Shown here piece after piece: positions 31,301 through 39,573 of a stretch of 64,000 nucleotides of DNA. Below the pieces are notes generated by a model that had not been told where the DNA came from, searched no databases, and worked only from the letters and a program-made list of their open reading frames with translations. The position numbers and the translations under genes are program-made. Positions within the stretch are counted from its first letter, which is position 1; every line of letters starts with the position of its first letter. Origin of the DNA: Grimontia kaedaensis (GTDB taxonomy: Bacteria > Pseudomonadota > Gammaproteobacteria > Enterobacterales > Vibrionaceae). The stretch lies in the NCBI RefSeq assembly GCF_023746615.1, contig NZ_CP082275.1, forward strand, positions 620,001 to 684,000, in the 5' to 3' direction.

Positions 31301-31929
31301 TGCTCGAAAACTACGACGAAAGCTGGATACCTGTATTGCAGAAACTGTTGTCTGATGTCGTCTCTCAACCGCTTAATGACGAAGGGTTGATGTTGTCTGA
31401 GGTGGATGAACCCGCAAGATTGACCGAGATGGAATTCGTGATGCCGGTGGAAAGGCTTGATAGCAGTCGTGTAAATGGGTTAATTGCCAAACACGACCCT
31501 CTTTCAGCGCAGGCTGGTGAGCTGCACTTTGATACCGCCAGTGGCATGCTGAAAGGCTTTATCGATTTAGTGTTCTGCTGGCAGGGACGTTATTACGTAT
31601 TGGACTGGAAGTCGAACTACCTTGGCGATTCGCCAGTAGATTACACCGAGGAGGCTCTGGCCGGAGCCATGGCGGATCACCGCTATGATTTCCAATATCA
31701 GATTTACTCACTCGCCCTGCATCGTTTCCTGCGCCAGCGCTTGCCGGATTACTCGCCTGAACACCATCTTGGTGGTGTTTTCTATCTGTTTGTTCGTGGT
31801 ATTGAAGCGGGTACTCGTCATGGCATTTTTTATACTTCACCTTCTCTTGAACTTCTCAATGGCCTTGATGCCATTTTTTCCGGCGAAGGGCAGCTTTCTG
31901 ATGGAGAGAGCCTAAATGGCGATAAGTGA
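28348..31929 (+). CDS. recB: RecB, exonuclease V beta subunit
   Basis: RecB is the 3'-5' helicase and the only nuclease of RecBCD, and loads RecA. From ATG 28348 the product is 1,193 residues (a TTG at 28333 is possible). Walker A EASAGTGKT is at about 20-28, helicase motif II VAMIDEFQDTDPQQYQIF at about 380, motif III MIGDPKQAIYAFRGAD just after, and motif V/VI TIHKSKGLEYDLVYLPF and LRLIYVALTRA. The C-terminal nuclease has the expected catalytic residues Asp1073, Asp1086 and Lys1088 in GFIDLVF and LDWKSNYLG. It overlaps recD by 14 bases, implying translational coupling. Confidence 0.98.
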   Translation: MPTQLLDPMSFPLHGQRLIEASAGTGKTFTIAGLYLRLLLGHGSEDTAHASPLSVDKVLVVTFTEAATQELRDRIRARIHDARLAFSRGHSDDPVIRPLLDEVQDYSYAERLLLQAERQMDEAAIYTIHGFCQRMLTQNAFESGSLFTNEFITDESALRERAVSDYWRRQFYPLPKSLAGVVRGYWESPLSLLKDISTYLSGPLVTIKAPDMPENLDDLHQENLAKIEEVKGLWREAVADLEALISGSGVDKRSYSKKSLPNWLSEVTDWASCSTTSYELPKNLERFSASMLAEKTKKGEVPAHLVFDAIDKLVANPPTLKDALTANAIRQVRTLLAQEKRRFGWLSFDDLLSQLSSALESDSEGILAERIRTLYPVAMIDEFQDTDPQQYQIFSDIYAEQPECGLFMIGDPKQAIYAFRGADIFTYIHARRQVADHYNLGTNWRSTAGVVKAVNHVLENAESPFIYNEDIPFTPVAYSPGADERYWEVNGSQQASMTLWLDETADLVSKADYEKQMAHTTASNIREVLMKAQEGKAHFCKGDKRKPIHAGDIAVLVRTGSEAAKVKIALARQGIASVYLSNRDSVFSSHLAADVQRLLAAVLTPDNERTLRAALASGLFALTASEIDTLNHDEKAWERAVMEFSTYQTVWFTRGVMPMLRQVMQRRGIAERLLCEDNGERALTDLMHLGELLQQASQTLDSHHALIRWLADHIDNPNGNSEEQQVRLESERDLVQIVTIHKSKGLEYDLVYLPFACNFRPSDRPFFHDEDHTPVLSLTEPDFAIEQADKERLAEDLRLIYVALTRAVYGCFIGLAPLKDGRKSSGDTGLHKSALGYLIQKGEASDALGLVAAVDSLAASCDGIERTAPPKVVDGKFEPELADDDVIEARTFEGRIRRDWRLTSYSGLVKQGHSSALPDLPAFDIDAAEEQHEESETETDSAPTIFQFPKGARPGTFLHTLFENVEFGQDMFSEEVAEMIRHHLLLENYDESWIPVLQKLLSDVVSQPLNDEGLMLSEVDEPARLTEMEFVMPVERLDSSRVNGLIAKHDPLSAQAGELHFDTASGMLKGFIDLVFCWQGRYYVLDWKSNYLGDSPVDYTEEALAGAMADHRYDFQYQIYSLALHRFLRQRLPDYSPEHHLGGVFYLFVRGIEAGTRHGIFYTSPSLELLNGLDAIFSGEGQLSDGESLNGDK

Positions 31930-33913
31930 AAAACTCAACGCGCTGTATAAGCGTAAAGCCATCAGAGCGATCGACCGTCAGTTTTCCCAGTTTATCGGTG
32001 AACAACTCGGCGACGTTGAATCACCTATGGTGGGATGGGCTGCTTTAGTCAGCTTTGAGCTGGGTAAAGGTAATGTATGTATTGACTTGTCTGCTTTAGA
32101 CAGCGCAAGGCTCTTTGACTTGATGCCCTTGGAATCGGCAGAACTTGCGATATTGATGACGCCTGAAAATGCCTTGGCTCTGGTTTCCACATCTCCAGTT
32201 GTCGGCGATGGCAGTGTACCGAAACCTATGGTGCTCAGTGGTTCCCGCCTTTATCTTCATCGCTATTGGGCCGCGGAGCGCTTGGTAACTAATGAAATTA
32301 CAGCACGAGCGAAAGAGCTGCCGTTGCCGATGACGCTGCGTGGCGTGTTGGACGATCTTTTCCTGCCGGATATGGCTTTGCTTCGTCGGTTCTACAACAC
32401 ATGGGAAGACAGCGAAAAGGCTGAGAAACTGGTCGACTTCTTCGACATCACTGATTTGACTCAGGTTGATGTAGACGTACTGAAAACGGCGTTAGATGCA
32501 CAAGCCACGGATGCCCAGGTGCTGAGTCTAGTGCCAGACTCAGCACGATTGAACTGGCAGAAGGTCGCTGCAGCCGTGGCGCTCAGTTATCGCTTTGCCG
32601 TGATCTCTGGTGGTCCGGGAACAGGAAAAACCACGACGGTAGCAAAGCTTCTGGCGGCGATTGTTAGTAGTAGCGACAATCCAAATGGCCCTGAAATCAA
32701 GCTGGTGGCACCGACGGGGAAAGCAGCAAACCGCTTGACCGAGTCCATCGGAAAGGCCGTTGCGGCTTTGCCGGTGAGTAATGAGGTGAGAGACAAAATT
32801 CCGACTCAGGCATCAACCATTCACCGACTGCTTGGTGCCATTCCAAACCGTGTTGAGTTTCGACATCATGCTGGCAACCGTCTTCACCTTGATGTGCTGG
32901 TGGTCGATGAAGCATCCATGGTTGATTTACCTATGATGGCCCGATTGCTCGCGGCATTGCCCCAGCATGCCAGAGTGATTCTTCTGGGAGATCGCGACCA
33001 GTTAGCTTCTGTAGAGGCGGGGGCGGTGTTGGGTGATATCTGTCTTCATGCTGGAAGTGGTTTTAGTGCTGAACGCGCAAAGACCTTAGCTTCACTGACA
33101 GGCTTTTGTATGCCGCAGGAAGCTTCTGTGCCCGTTGTGTCTGATGGCGTATGTTTGCTGCGCAAAAGCTACCGCTTCCATGCTAAGTCCGGTGTTGGCC
33201 AACTGGCTTATGCCATTAATGCGGGCGAAACTCGCTGGGTTGAAAGGGTGCTGCAACGAGGCTTTAGTGATATCGCCCTTCATGATCTTGATGGCGATGT
33301 GTATGGCGAAGCCATTGCTATGGTGGTCAATGGGTACCGCGGCTATCTTTCGGCATTATCAGAGGGTGCAGATAACCGCACCTTGCTGAAACATTTCTCT
33401 GATATCCGTCTGCTGTGCGCGCTTTCAGATGGCCCGTTTGGGGTTAAAGGCTTGAACACAGCGATTGAAAAAGCGCTAACCAAAGTGGAGCTTATCGCAC
33501 CAGGAGAAGAGATTTTCTACCCGGGGAGGCCAATTATGGTGACGCAGAACGACCACGGCCTTGGTTTGTACAACGGTGATATAGGCATTGTGGTGAAGCA
33601 GGAAGAAGGACTTCGCGTGGTGTTTGAAATGGCGGATGGTTCAGTAAAAGCCTTTCTGCCAAGCCGTCTTCCTGAGCATCAAACTGCCTACGCAATGACG
33701 ATTCACAAATCCCAGGGGTCTGAATTCAGTCATACCATTTTGATGTTGCCACCTACCCCGACCCCCGTCATGACAAGAGAGCTGGTGTATACCGGTGTGA
33801 CACGGGCAAAAGACAGGTTGGATGTTTATGCCACCCGCACCAGTTTGGCGCGGGCGGTGAAACGGAAAACGCAGCGGTTTAGCGGCTTGGCAGACGCATT
33901 ACACGTCCGTTAA
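31916..33913 (+). CDS. recD: RecD, exonuclease V alpha subunit
   Basis: RecD is the 5'-3' helicase subunit of RecBCD. The 665-residue product carries Walker A SGGPGTGKTTTVAKLLA at about 231-246, Walker B VLVVDEASMVDLPMMARLL, GDRDQLASVEAGAVLGD, and the C-terminal SF1B motif AMTIHKSQGSEFSHTILMLP with the Arg finger segment ELVYTGVTRAKDRLDVY. Its start lies inside recB (14-base overlap). Its last 35 bases overlap the 3' end of argA on the other strand, an unusually compact tail-to-tail arrangement. Confidence 0.98.
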   Translation: MAISEKLNALYKRKAIRAIDRQFSQFIGEQLGDVESPMVGWAALVSFELGKGNVCIDLSALDSARLFDLMPLESAELAILMTPENALALVSTSPVVGDGSVPKPMVLSGSRLYLHRYWAAERLVTNEITARAKELPLPMTLRGVLDDLFLPDMALLRRFYNTWEDSEKAEKLVDFFDITDLTQVDVDVLKTALDAQATDAQVLSLVPDSARLNWQKVAAAVALSYRFAVISGGPGTGKTTTVAKLLAAIVSSSDNPNGPEIKLVAPTGKAANRLTESIGKAVAALPVSNEVRDKIPTQASTIHRLLGAIPNRVEFRHHAGNRLHLDVLVVDEASMVDLPMMARLLAALPQHARVILLGDRDQLASVEAGAVLGDICLHAGSGFSAERAKTLASLTGFCMPQEASVPVVSDGVCLLRKSYRFHAKSGVGQLAYAINAGETRWVERVLQRGFSDIALHDLDGDVYGEAIAMVVNGYRGYLSALSEGADNRTLLKHFSDIRLLCALSDGPFGVKGLNTAIEKALTKVELIAPGEEIFYPGRPIMVTQNDHGLGLYNGDIGIVVKQEEGLRVVFEMADGSVKAFLPSRLPEHQTAYAMTIHKSQGSEFSHTILMLPPTPTPVMTRELVYTGVTRAKDRLDVYATRTSLARAVKRKTQRFSGLADALHVR

Positions 33914-35237
33914 GTGCGAGGGTCAGTATCTTGGAGCGGCGCTGCAGGTTGTAAAGTTCTTGCTTGGCATCCGGCAGTGCAGTGACATCGGCTTCTACAA
34001 ACCCGTGCTCACGGAACCAGTGAATACTGCGGGTGGTCAGCACAAAAATCGTTTTGATACCCGATTGCACCGCCTGCTGCTGGATATATTGAAGCAGGTT
34101 GGTGCCGCGGTCGCTATCACGGTATTCAGGATGAACGGCAACACAGGCCATTTCTGCTGTTTGTGACTCGGGGTAAGGGTAAAGTGCCGCACAACCAATG
34201 ATTCGCTCATCTCTATCAATCACAGTAAAGCGCGGAATCTCCTGCTCCAGTTGCTCCCGTGAGCGTCTTACCAGAATACCTTGTTCTTCTAAAGGGCGGA
34301 TAAGTTCCAGGATGCCACCGATATCATCAATAGTCGCCTGACGGATACGCTCTGCACTTTCGGTCACAATCTGTGTACCGATACCTTCCACGGAGAAGAG
34401 TTCCTGAATCAGTGAACCATCGACTTTATAGCTGAGAAGGTGGCTTCTTGGCACGCCTGAACGGCATGCCGCGACAGCACCACGTAAGAAGCGAACGGTA
34501 CCGGAGTTCTCATCACCCGCTGTTGCGCGCTGGCGCAGAATTTCTTCTGCCTGATGCGGGAAAAGTTCGGATAGCACATTGCCATTAGGACCAATCACAC
34601 CTTGCAGCGAACAAAAGCCAATCAGCTTGTCAGCATTCAGGCGAATCGCCAACTGTGTAGCGACTTCTTCGGAGGTCAGGTTGAAACATTCCCCGGTGAC
34701 GGAGCTGGCAACAGGGCCTAAAAGAACGATCGAGTGCTGATCGAGTTGGCAGTGTATACCGTCGATATCGATCCTGCGGATCCGTCCGCTATGGCAGTAG
34801 TCCACACCTTCGTCGACACCCAGTGGTTGTGCAATCACAAAGTTCCCGCTGACCACGTTGATCTGCGCGCCGGCCATGGGCGTGTTATTTAGGCTCATGG
34901 AAAGGCGGGCAGTGATATCGAGTTGTAGTTGACCTGCAGCTTGTTTTACCACTTCGAGTGCAGCAGAGTCCGTGACACGCACACCTTTGTGGTAAGGCGT
35001 TTCAACCCCTTGCTTAGCAAGATTCTGACTGATTTGAGGACGGGCGCCGTACACCAATACCAGCCGCAAACCCAGGCTGTTAAGAAGAGCTATGTCATTG
35101 ACAATATTGCCGAAATTAGAATCAGCAATGGCTTCGCCGCCCAGCATGATGACGATGGTTTTGTTTTGGTGCGCATTCACATAGGGCGCAGATTGCCTAA
35201 ATCCGTTTACGAGTGCTGTACTGCGAAGTTTCAACAC
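33879..35237 (-). CDS. argA: N-acetylglutamate synthase ArgA
   Basis: ArgA makes N-acetylglutamate from glutamate and acetyl-CoA, the first step of arginine synthesis, and is normally feedback-inhibited by arginine. The 452-residue product starts at GTG 35237 with GGAGTAAG before it. The N-terminal amino-acid-kinase-like domain has TIVIMLGGEAIADSNFGNIVNDIALLNSLGLRLVLVYGARPQI. The C-terminal GNAT acetyltransferase domain (about 310-440) has CVAVHPEYRDSDRGTNLLQYI. Its tail overlaps recD, the same neighbour as in E. coli. A candidate ArgR box lies 36-53 bp upstream. Confidence 0.97.
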   Translation of the reverse strand: MLKLRSTALVNGFRQSAPYVNAHQNKTIVIMLGGEAIADSNFGNIVNDIALLNSLGLRLVLVYGARPQISQNLAKQGVETPYHKGVRVTDSAALEVVKQAAGQLQLDITARLSMSLNNTPMAGAQINVVSGNFVIAQPLGVDEGVDYCHSGRIRRIDIDGIHCQLDQHSIVLLGPVASSVTGECFNLTSEEVATQLAIRLNADKLIGFCSLQGVIGPNGNVLSELFPHQAEEILRQRATAGDENSGTVRFLRGAVAACRSGVPRSHLLSYKVDGSLIQELFSVEGIGTQIVTESAERIRQATIDDIGGILELIRPLEEQGILVRRSREQLEQEIPRFTVIDRDERIIGCAALYPYPESQTAEMACVAVHPEYRDSDRGTNLLQYIQQQAVQSGIKTIFVLTTRSIHWFREHGFVEADVTALPDAKQELYNLQRRSKILTLALNGRVMRLPSR

Positions 35238-35272
35238 CTTACTCCATATTTTTTGATTTTATATGCTGCGAT

Positions 35273-35290
35273 AGTGACTAATTATTCTTG
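35273..35290. promoter_or_regulatory. Candidate ARG box (ArgR operator) upstream of argA
   Basis: AGTGACTAATTATTCTTG matches about 14 of 18 positions of the E. coli ARG box AATGAATAATTATTCATA by eye. It is 36-53 bp upstream of the argA start codon, a normal operator position. E. coli uses two adjacent boxes; I see only one clear match. Confidence 0.6.
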
Positions 35291-35411
35291 ATTTGGCAAG
35301 GGGCGTGATACGGCTTCAAACAATGAATGCCTGACTTGGTCGGCGTTGATGTCCTTTTTATAATAGTATTGTTAGTATTTGAGAGTTTCTCTCTAAATTG
35401 AGATTTAATTT

Positions 35412-35756
35412 GTGGGTATCGTCGGACAATCGTTACTGCTCTTCGCCGTGTTAATTTCGGGGGTTATCGGCTACCTAGTAGCCAATGATATTCCTGTTTT
35501 CACTGAGGTGGACCAAACGCTTATTTACGGAGAGTGGGTGGAACAGGGTGTGCCAACGTACGCTGCTGATCGGTTCGAAGTTCGAAAAGATGGTATCTAT
35601 ATCAAAGGTGCCCGCACGACCAGTTACTATGAGTTTACGGGCAGCAAACTCATCTACACCGTCGGTAACAACACTTACCTCTACACAGTGGAAGATAAAA
35701 ATACGCTCCAGAGAGAGAAGCCTTACCACTACAGCACACCATTCACCCGACGCTGA
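35412..35756 (+). CDS. DUF2850 domain protein
   Basis: A 114-residue protein with a GTG start at 35412. An N-terminal hydrophobic segment (about 5-24, GQSLLLFAVLISGVIGYLVA) should be a membrane anchor or uncleaved signal. The remainder is a small beta-rich domain with IYGEWVEQGVPTYAADRFEVRKDGIYIKGARTTSYYEF, which I recognise as the DUF2850 pattern seen next to argA in Vibrio. Function is unknown. It converges on a small minus-strand gene two bases away. Confidence 0.72.
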   Translation: MGIVGQSLLLFAVLISGVIGYLVANDIPVFTEVDQTLIYGEWVEQGVPTYAADRFEVRKDGIYIKGARTTSYYEFTGSKLIYTVGNNTYLYTVEDKNTLQREKPYHYSTPFTRR

Positions 35757-35758
35757 AA

Positions 35759-35980
35759 TCAATAGTTCGTTGGCAGAACTCTGAGAAGCTCAGTGACTGG
35801 GCACAAACCAAGAGCCACGCGGCGGATCCTGTCTGCGATGTCTTCATTCCCACCCAGGCAGCGTCGAATACTGTTGTTGATCATCTCATCGCTGCTTCCA
35901 TCACTGGCTAAAGTACGAATCCACTGATATTCGATTGAGTCAGTGTCGAGTAACGTCTTTCTCCCTACTTTTAAATCCAT
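35759..35980 (-). CDS. Small conserved-looking hypothetical protein (73 aa)
   Basis: I do not recognise a named family. The ATG at 35980 has AGGA eight bases before it. The 73-residue product is soluble and largely helical (DSSDEMINNSIRRCLGGNEDIADRIRRVALGLCPVTELLRVLP), with no signal or membrane segment. Two cysteines are present. The ribosome site, codon pattern and fit between DUF2850 and the mltA upstream region support a real gene, but there is no functional clue. Confidence 0.55.
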   Translation of the reverse strand: MDLKVGRKTLLDTDSIEYQWIRTLASDGSSDEMINNSIRRCLGGNEDIADRIRRVALGLCPVTELLRVLPTNY

Positions 35981-36215
35981 TTTAAGCTTCCTGACAATTT
36001 TGTTTAATTTTTAAGACATTTTCTTTTCATTGGATTTAAACGAATTTCTATGACAGAAATGTGACAAAGTATTTCAAAGTTCGGTGCATATGCTCTCGAT
36101 CGCATTATAAGTCTCAGTTAAAATGTGGGTTTATGCAGTCAACATCGCCTTTTGATTGCAGAAATAGCAGGGTTCTGTCACCCTCTTTTTATTATTTTCT
36201 TACTCAGGAATACCT

Positions 36216-37298
36216 GTGAAAAAGGCCCTTTCTGTTGTCGGCATTTCCCTACTCCTTGCCGCTTGTGCGCGTCCCACTGACCGAGGTCAGCAATACATTG
36301 ATGGGCGTTTTGATGATGTTCTTAACCCAGTTGGGCAAGTTGCTTCTGACAAAGTGCGTGACTATTCCCTTTTCCCTGCTCAACTTGAAAAGGTTGAATC
36401 GAGTTCACCTTCCCTGACCAAAGTGAACCAAGACGTTTATGAAAGCGTCAAAGCATGGCTGGCTGAAAGTGGTGAACCTACAGCACTGGGCGACTATGGA
36501 TTGTCTCTCGAGCAAATGGGTGGTGGTGACGGCTATGGTAACGTGCTGTTTACTGGCTACTTCTCTCCAGTGATTGAAATGCGTCACAAACCGGATGCGC
36601 TATTCCGGTATCCGGTTTATGCAATGCCGCAATGTGATGATAAATGTCCTACCCGTGAAGAAATCTATAATGGTGCATTGGATGGGTTGGGGCTTGAGCT
36701 TGGCTATAGTGCTTCACTGATCGATAACTTCATCATGGAAGTGCAGGGCAGTGGTTTCATTCATTTTGGTGATAACGACCAGCTTGAGTACTTTGCCTAC
36801 GGCGGCAAGAATGGCCACCCTTACGTCAGTATTGGCAAAGTGCTGATTGAGCGCGACGAAGTGCCACGTGAGAAAATGTCACTGAAAGCCATCAAAGACT
36901 GGGTAGCGCAGCAGGATGAAGCGACGGTGATGGAGCTGCTAAATCAAAACCCTTCATTTGTTTTCTTTGCTCCCAAGGCGGCGCATCCTGTGACTGGCAC
37001 TGCAGGGATTCCGTTGTTGTCTGGTGCGTCAGTGGCAGCCGATCGGGATTTCTTACCGATGGGCACCGTGCTACTGGCGGAAGTGCCTCAACTAAATGAA
37101 GAGGGTAACTGGAATGGCCAGCATGTGCTGAAGCTGCTGATGGCGCTAGATACCGGTGGTGCGGTGAAGAAGAACCATCTCGATCTTTACCACGGTATGG
37201 GGGAAGAAGCTGGGATTAGAGCTGGCCATCACAAACACTTTGGGCGTGTCTGGAAGCTGACAAAGCCCGTTGAGAATGAAGATTCTGTTCAGCAGTAA
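36216..37298 (+). CDS. mltA: MltA, membrane-bound lytic murein transglycosylase A
   Basis: MltA cleaves peptidoglycan glycan strands to 1,6-anhydro-muropeptides from the inner face of the outer membrane. It starts at GTG 36216, with a lipoprotein signal and lipobox LAAC (Cys17). The catalytic beta-barrel region contains FTGYFSPVIEMR and IDNFIMEVQGSGFIHFGD. The C-terminal 3D domain has PMGTVLLAEVP and LLMALDTGGAVKKNHLDLYHG, which includes the catalytic Asp of the family. At 360 residues it is normal size. In enterobacteria the next genes are tcdA-csdE-csdA; here a repeat element and catabolic genes intervene. Confidence 0.96.
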   Translation: MKKALSVVGISLLLAACARPTDRGQQYIDGRFDDVLNPVGQVASDKVRDYSLFPAQLEKVESSSPSLTKVNQDVYESVKAWLAESGEPTALGDYGLSLEQMGGGDGYGNVLFTGYFSPVIEMRHKPDALFRYPVYAMPQCDDKCPTREEIYNGALDGLGLELGYSASLIDNFIMEVQGSGFIHFGDNDQLEYFAYGGKNGHPYVSIGKVLIERDEVPREKMSLKAIKDWVAQQDEATVMELLNQNPSFVFFAPKAAHPVTGTAGIPLLSGASVAADRDFLPMGTVLLAEVPQLNEEGNWNGQHVLKLLMALDTGGAVKKNHLDLYHGMGEEAGIRAGHHKHFGRVWKLTKPVENEDSVQQ

Positions 37299-37303
37299 CA
37301 TAG

Positions 37304-37581
37304 GGGGCTGTTGACCTTTGGTGGTGATTTTTGTAGCAGTTTGTGGGGATTTTATGCAAGGCAGAGGCTTCGATGTGTAGCTAGCCTACATGAGACGCTG
37401 ATAACGCAGCAGAAATTCCCCACAAACGCTGCCCGAAGGGTTCGACTGCGCGTCCCGTACTCTAAGCGTTTTATGCTTTGTTGAGGTGTATTTGCTTAGA
37501 ATGACTAGGCGGCACACACCTCGCCGCGCCTAAAACGCTTATGGCGAGAACAAAATTTAACCACCAAAGGTCAACAGCCCC
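37304..37581. mobile_element. MITE-like element with 22-bp perfect terminal inverted repeats
   Basis: The first 22 bases (37304-37325, core GGGCTGTTGACCTTTGGTGG) are an exact inverted copy of 37560-37581. TA flanks both ends, as with IS630/Tc1-type insertions. Inside are further inverted pairs: GTTTGTGGGGATTT (37339-37352) with AAATTCCCCACAAAC (37413-37427), CTAAGCGTTTTA (37462-37473) with TAAAACGCTTA (37531-37541), and GAGGTGT (about 37483) with ACACCTC (about 37515). The element has no credible ORF and could fold into a multi-armed RNA or cruciform. It lies between mltA and its terminator. Confidence 0.75.
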
Positions 37582-37595
37582 TAACCAATAGAGAC

Positions 37596-37628
37596 AAAAA
37601 AGGCGGGTTTCAAACCCGCCTTTTATTT
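37596..37628. terminator. Bidirectional terminator between mltA and the TAXI gene
   Basis: AAAAAAGGCGGGTTTCAAACCCGCCTTTTA-type symmetrical stem with A- and T-runs. Confidence 0.9.
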
Positions 37629-37640
37629 TATCAAAGTGGC

Positions 37641-38609
37641 TTATTTGATCAGGCCAACTTCTTTGTAGTATTTTGCCGCACCTGGGTGCAGAGGTGCAGA
37701 CAGACCGTCAGCAACCATTTCTTCTTTCTTCAGGTTTGCGAACGCTGGGTGCAGACGACGGAAATCGTCAAAGTTCTCAAACACTGCTTTGGTTACGTTG
37801 TAGATAACGTCTTCTGGTACTTCAGCAGAAGAAACGAAGGTCGCACCAACACCGAAGGTTTGAACGTCGCCGTCGTTACCACGGTACATACCGCCTGGGA
37901 TAGTCGCTGTACGGTAGTAGTCGTTGTCAGAAACCAGCTTGTTAGACGCTGGGTTGTTCACTTCAACGATCACGCTATCACATGCAGTGGTTGCTTCCTG
38001 GATTGCACCACTTGGGTGGCCCACGGTGTAAACCATTGCGTCGATTTTGTTATCACACAGCGCTTTAGATTGCTCAGCCGCTTTCAATTCAGAAACCTGT
38101 TTGAAATCGTCCATGGTCCAACCCATGCCTTCCATCAGTACTTCGATAGTACCGCGCTGGCCAGAGCCAGGGTTACCCACGTTTACACGCTTGCCTTTAA
38201 GGTCATCAAACGTTTTCACGCCTGCGTCAGCACGTGCAACAACAGTGAACGGTTCTGGGTGAACAGAGAAGACAGCACGCAGGTCTTTGTATGCGCCTTG
38301 GTCTTTAAATTTGCTTGAACCATTGTAAGCGTGGAATTGCCAGTCAGACTGAGCGATACCCATGTCCAGCTCGCCTGCACGGATGGTGTTGATGTTGTAG
38401 ATAGAACCACCGGTAGACTCAACCGAACAACGGATTCCGTGTTCTTTCTTAGTTTTGTTTACCAGACGGCAGATTGCACCACCTGTTGGATAGTAAACAC
38501 CAGTGACACCACCAGTACCGATAGTAACGAATTGATTAGCTTGCGCTGGTACGGCAGTTAAAGCAGCTGCAAAGCTCATTGCGGCCAAAGTTGGTTTTAA
38601 CGCTTTCAT
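37641..38609 (-). CDS. TAXI-family TRAP transporter substrate-binding protein
   Basis: A 322-residue periplasmic binding protein. The signal peptide ends in VPAQA (predicted cut after Ala24). The mature protein begins NQFVTIGTGGVTGVYYPTGGAICRLVNK and has CSVESTGGSIYNINTIRAGELDMGIAQSDW, the signature of the TAXI (TRAP-associated extracytoplasmic immunogenic) group. These proteins bind amino acids or dicarboxylates and need a fused TRAP membrane protein. No TRAP permease is in this window, so it must pair with one encoded elsewhere. It lies 120 bp downstream of the BKACE gene on the same strand and may share regulation with it. Confidence 0.93.
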   Translation of the reverse strand: MKALKPTLAAMSFAAALTAVPAQANQFVTIGTGGVTGVYYPTGGAICRLVNKTKKEHGIRCSVESTGGSIYNINTIRAGELDMGIAQSDWQFHAYNGSSKFKDQGAYKDLRAVFSVHPEPFTVVARADAGVKTFDDLKGKRVNVGNPGSGQRGTIEVLMEGMGWTMDDFKQVSELKAAEQSKALCDNKIDAMVYTVGHPSGAIQEATTACDSVIVEVNNPASNKLVSDNDYYRTATIPGGMYRGNDGDVQTFGVGATFVSSAEVPEDVIYNVTKAVFENFDDFRRLHPAFANLKKEEMVADGLSAPLHPGAAKYYKEVGLIK

Positions 38610-38730
38610 GCTTTAGTCCTTGTCGATGATGTGATTGCTAACGCGGTGAGAGTCCGCTGTTAATAATTTGTGAGTCCATATTGCGCCGAAATTATCTGAT
38701 AGTTAGTTTTTCGATCGCAAGAGATGCGCC

Positions 38731-39564
38731 TCACGATTCAAAGCTACAGGAGATATTTTTTCTTAAATCTTCTGCAGAGTTGATATATAAACCCATGTTT
38801 TGAGACATAACGGCGATTTGCTGTACAAGTTCTGCATTATTATCCGCACACTGTCCCATTAAATTCATTAGGTTATTTTCGAAACCAACGCGTACATCTC
38901 CTCCCAATGACATCGCTGCACTTAGACATTGATGCTCATGTTCTCCAAATGCACAGGTTGCCCACGAAATTCCCCCGCTGGTTATGCGTTTAATATCAAA
39001 TTCGAGCAAATCAGTTGGTGCTGACAACATGTCTTTTTTGTACTTGCCTAGTACCAATAGTAGGTGATGGCCGCTATTAGGCAACGTCTTGTCATTAACC
39101 ATTTGAAAGTAAAGCGACAAATCTGCAGCATCATACAAAATGTACTGCACATAGATATGCCGCTCATTGAGCTCGTAAAAGAAACGGCTGGCGTCTTTTT
39201 CAAACGCAGCATTTGGGCGAAGTTCGCGAAGGGCGAGGGAGACAGCTTCTGGCTCGGTGCCTCGCACCAGCGCCATTTGCTCTTCCGGTTGATAGAGACC
39301 TACCGCCTCAGTCGTTAATTGTATCACCATGTCGGAATCAAAACGGGCCCGTGTTTCCACAAGCCACTCCTTGTTCAGTCCAACATCCAACGAGTGCTTG
39401 CCTTGTCCATCACGTACATGCATGTGTGCCATCGCTGCGCCCGCACCTTTGCATTGTGCCAGACACATGGCCATGTCTTCGATGGTCATTGGTAGTTGCT
39501 GGTGGTCATCCTTTCCGCGTCGTGCACCATTCGGCGCAACAATAATAGTTCTTCCTTTTTGCAC
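38731..39564 (-). CDS. BKACE-family beta-keto acid cleavage enzyme (DUF849)
   Basis: A 277-residue TIM-barrel enzyme of the 3-keto-5-aminohexanoate cleavage (Kce/BKACE) family. Members condense a beta-keto acid with acetyl-CoA to give acetoacetate and a new acyl-CoA. The N-terminal APNGARRGKDDHQQLPMT and the metal site AHMHVRD (His47, His49) are present, and the C-terminal SLGGDVRVGFENNL is conserved. The GTG start has AGGA seven bases upstream. It is nine bases downstream of the aminotransferase gene, so the two are one operon. The keto-acid substrate is not predictable by eye; the neighbour suggests an amino-group-derived compound. Confidence 0.88.
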   Translation of the reverse strand: MQKGRTIIVAPNGARRGKDDHQQLPMTIEDMAMCLAQCKGAGAAMAHMHVRDGQGKHSLDVGLNKEWLVETRARFDSDMVIQLTTEAVGLYQPEEQMALVRGTEPEAVSLALRELRPNAAFEKDASRFFYELNERHIYVQYILYDAADLSLYFQMVNDKTLPNSGHHLLLVLGKYKKDMLSAPTDLLEFDIKRITSGGISWATCAFGEHEHQCLSAAMSLGGDVRVGFENNLMNLMGQCADNNAELVQQIAVMSQNMGLYINSAEDLRKNISCSFES

Positions 39565-39573
39565 CCGATTTTC

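Noticed and set aside
37304..37581. Integron VCR/attC site
   Set aside because: The terminal repeats and internal arms do not show the attC R'/R'' core pattern, and no gene cassette follows.
37641..38609. Complete TRAP transport system
   Set aside because: Only the TAXI binding protein is present; no membrane component gene appears on either side.
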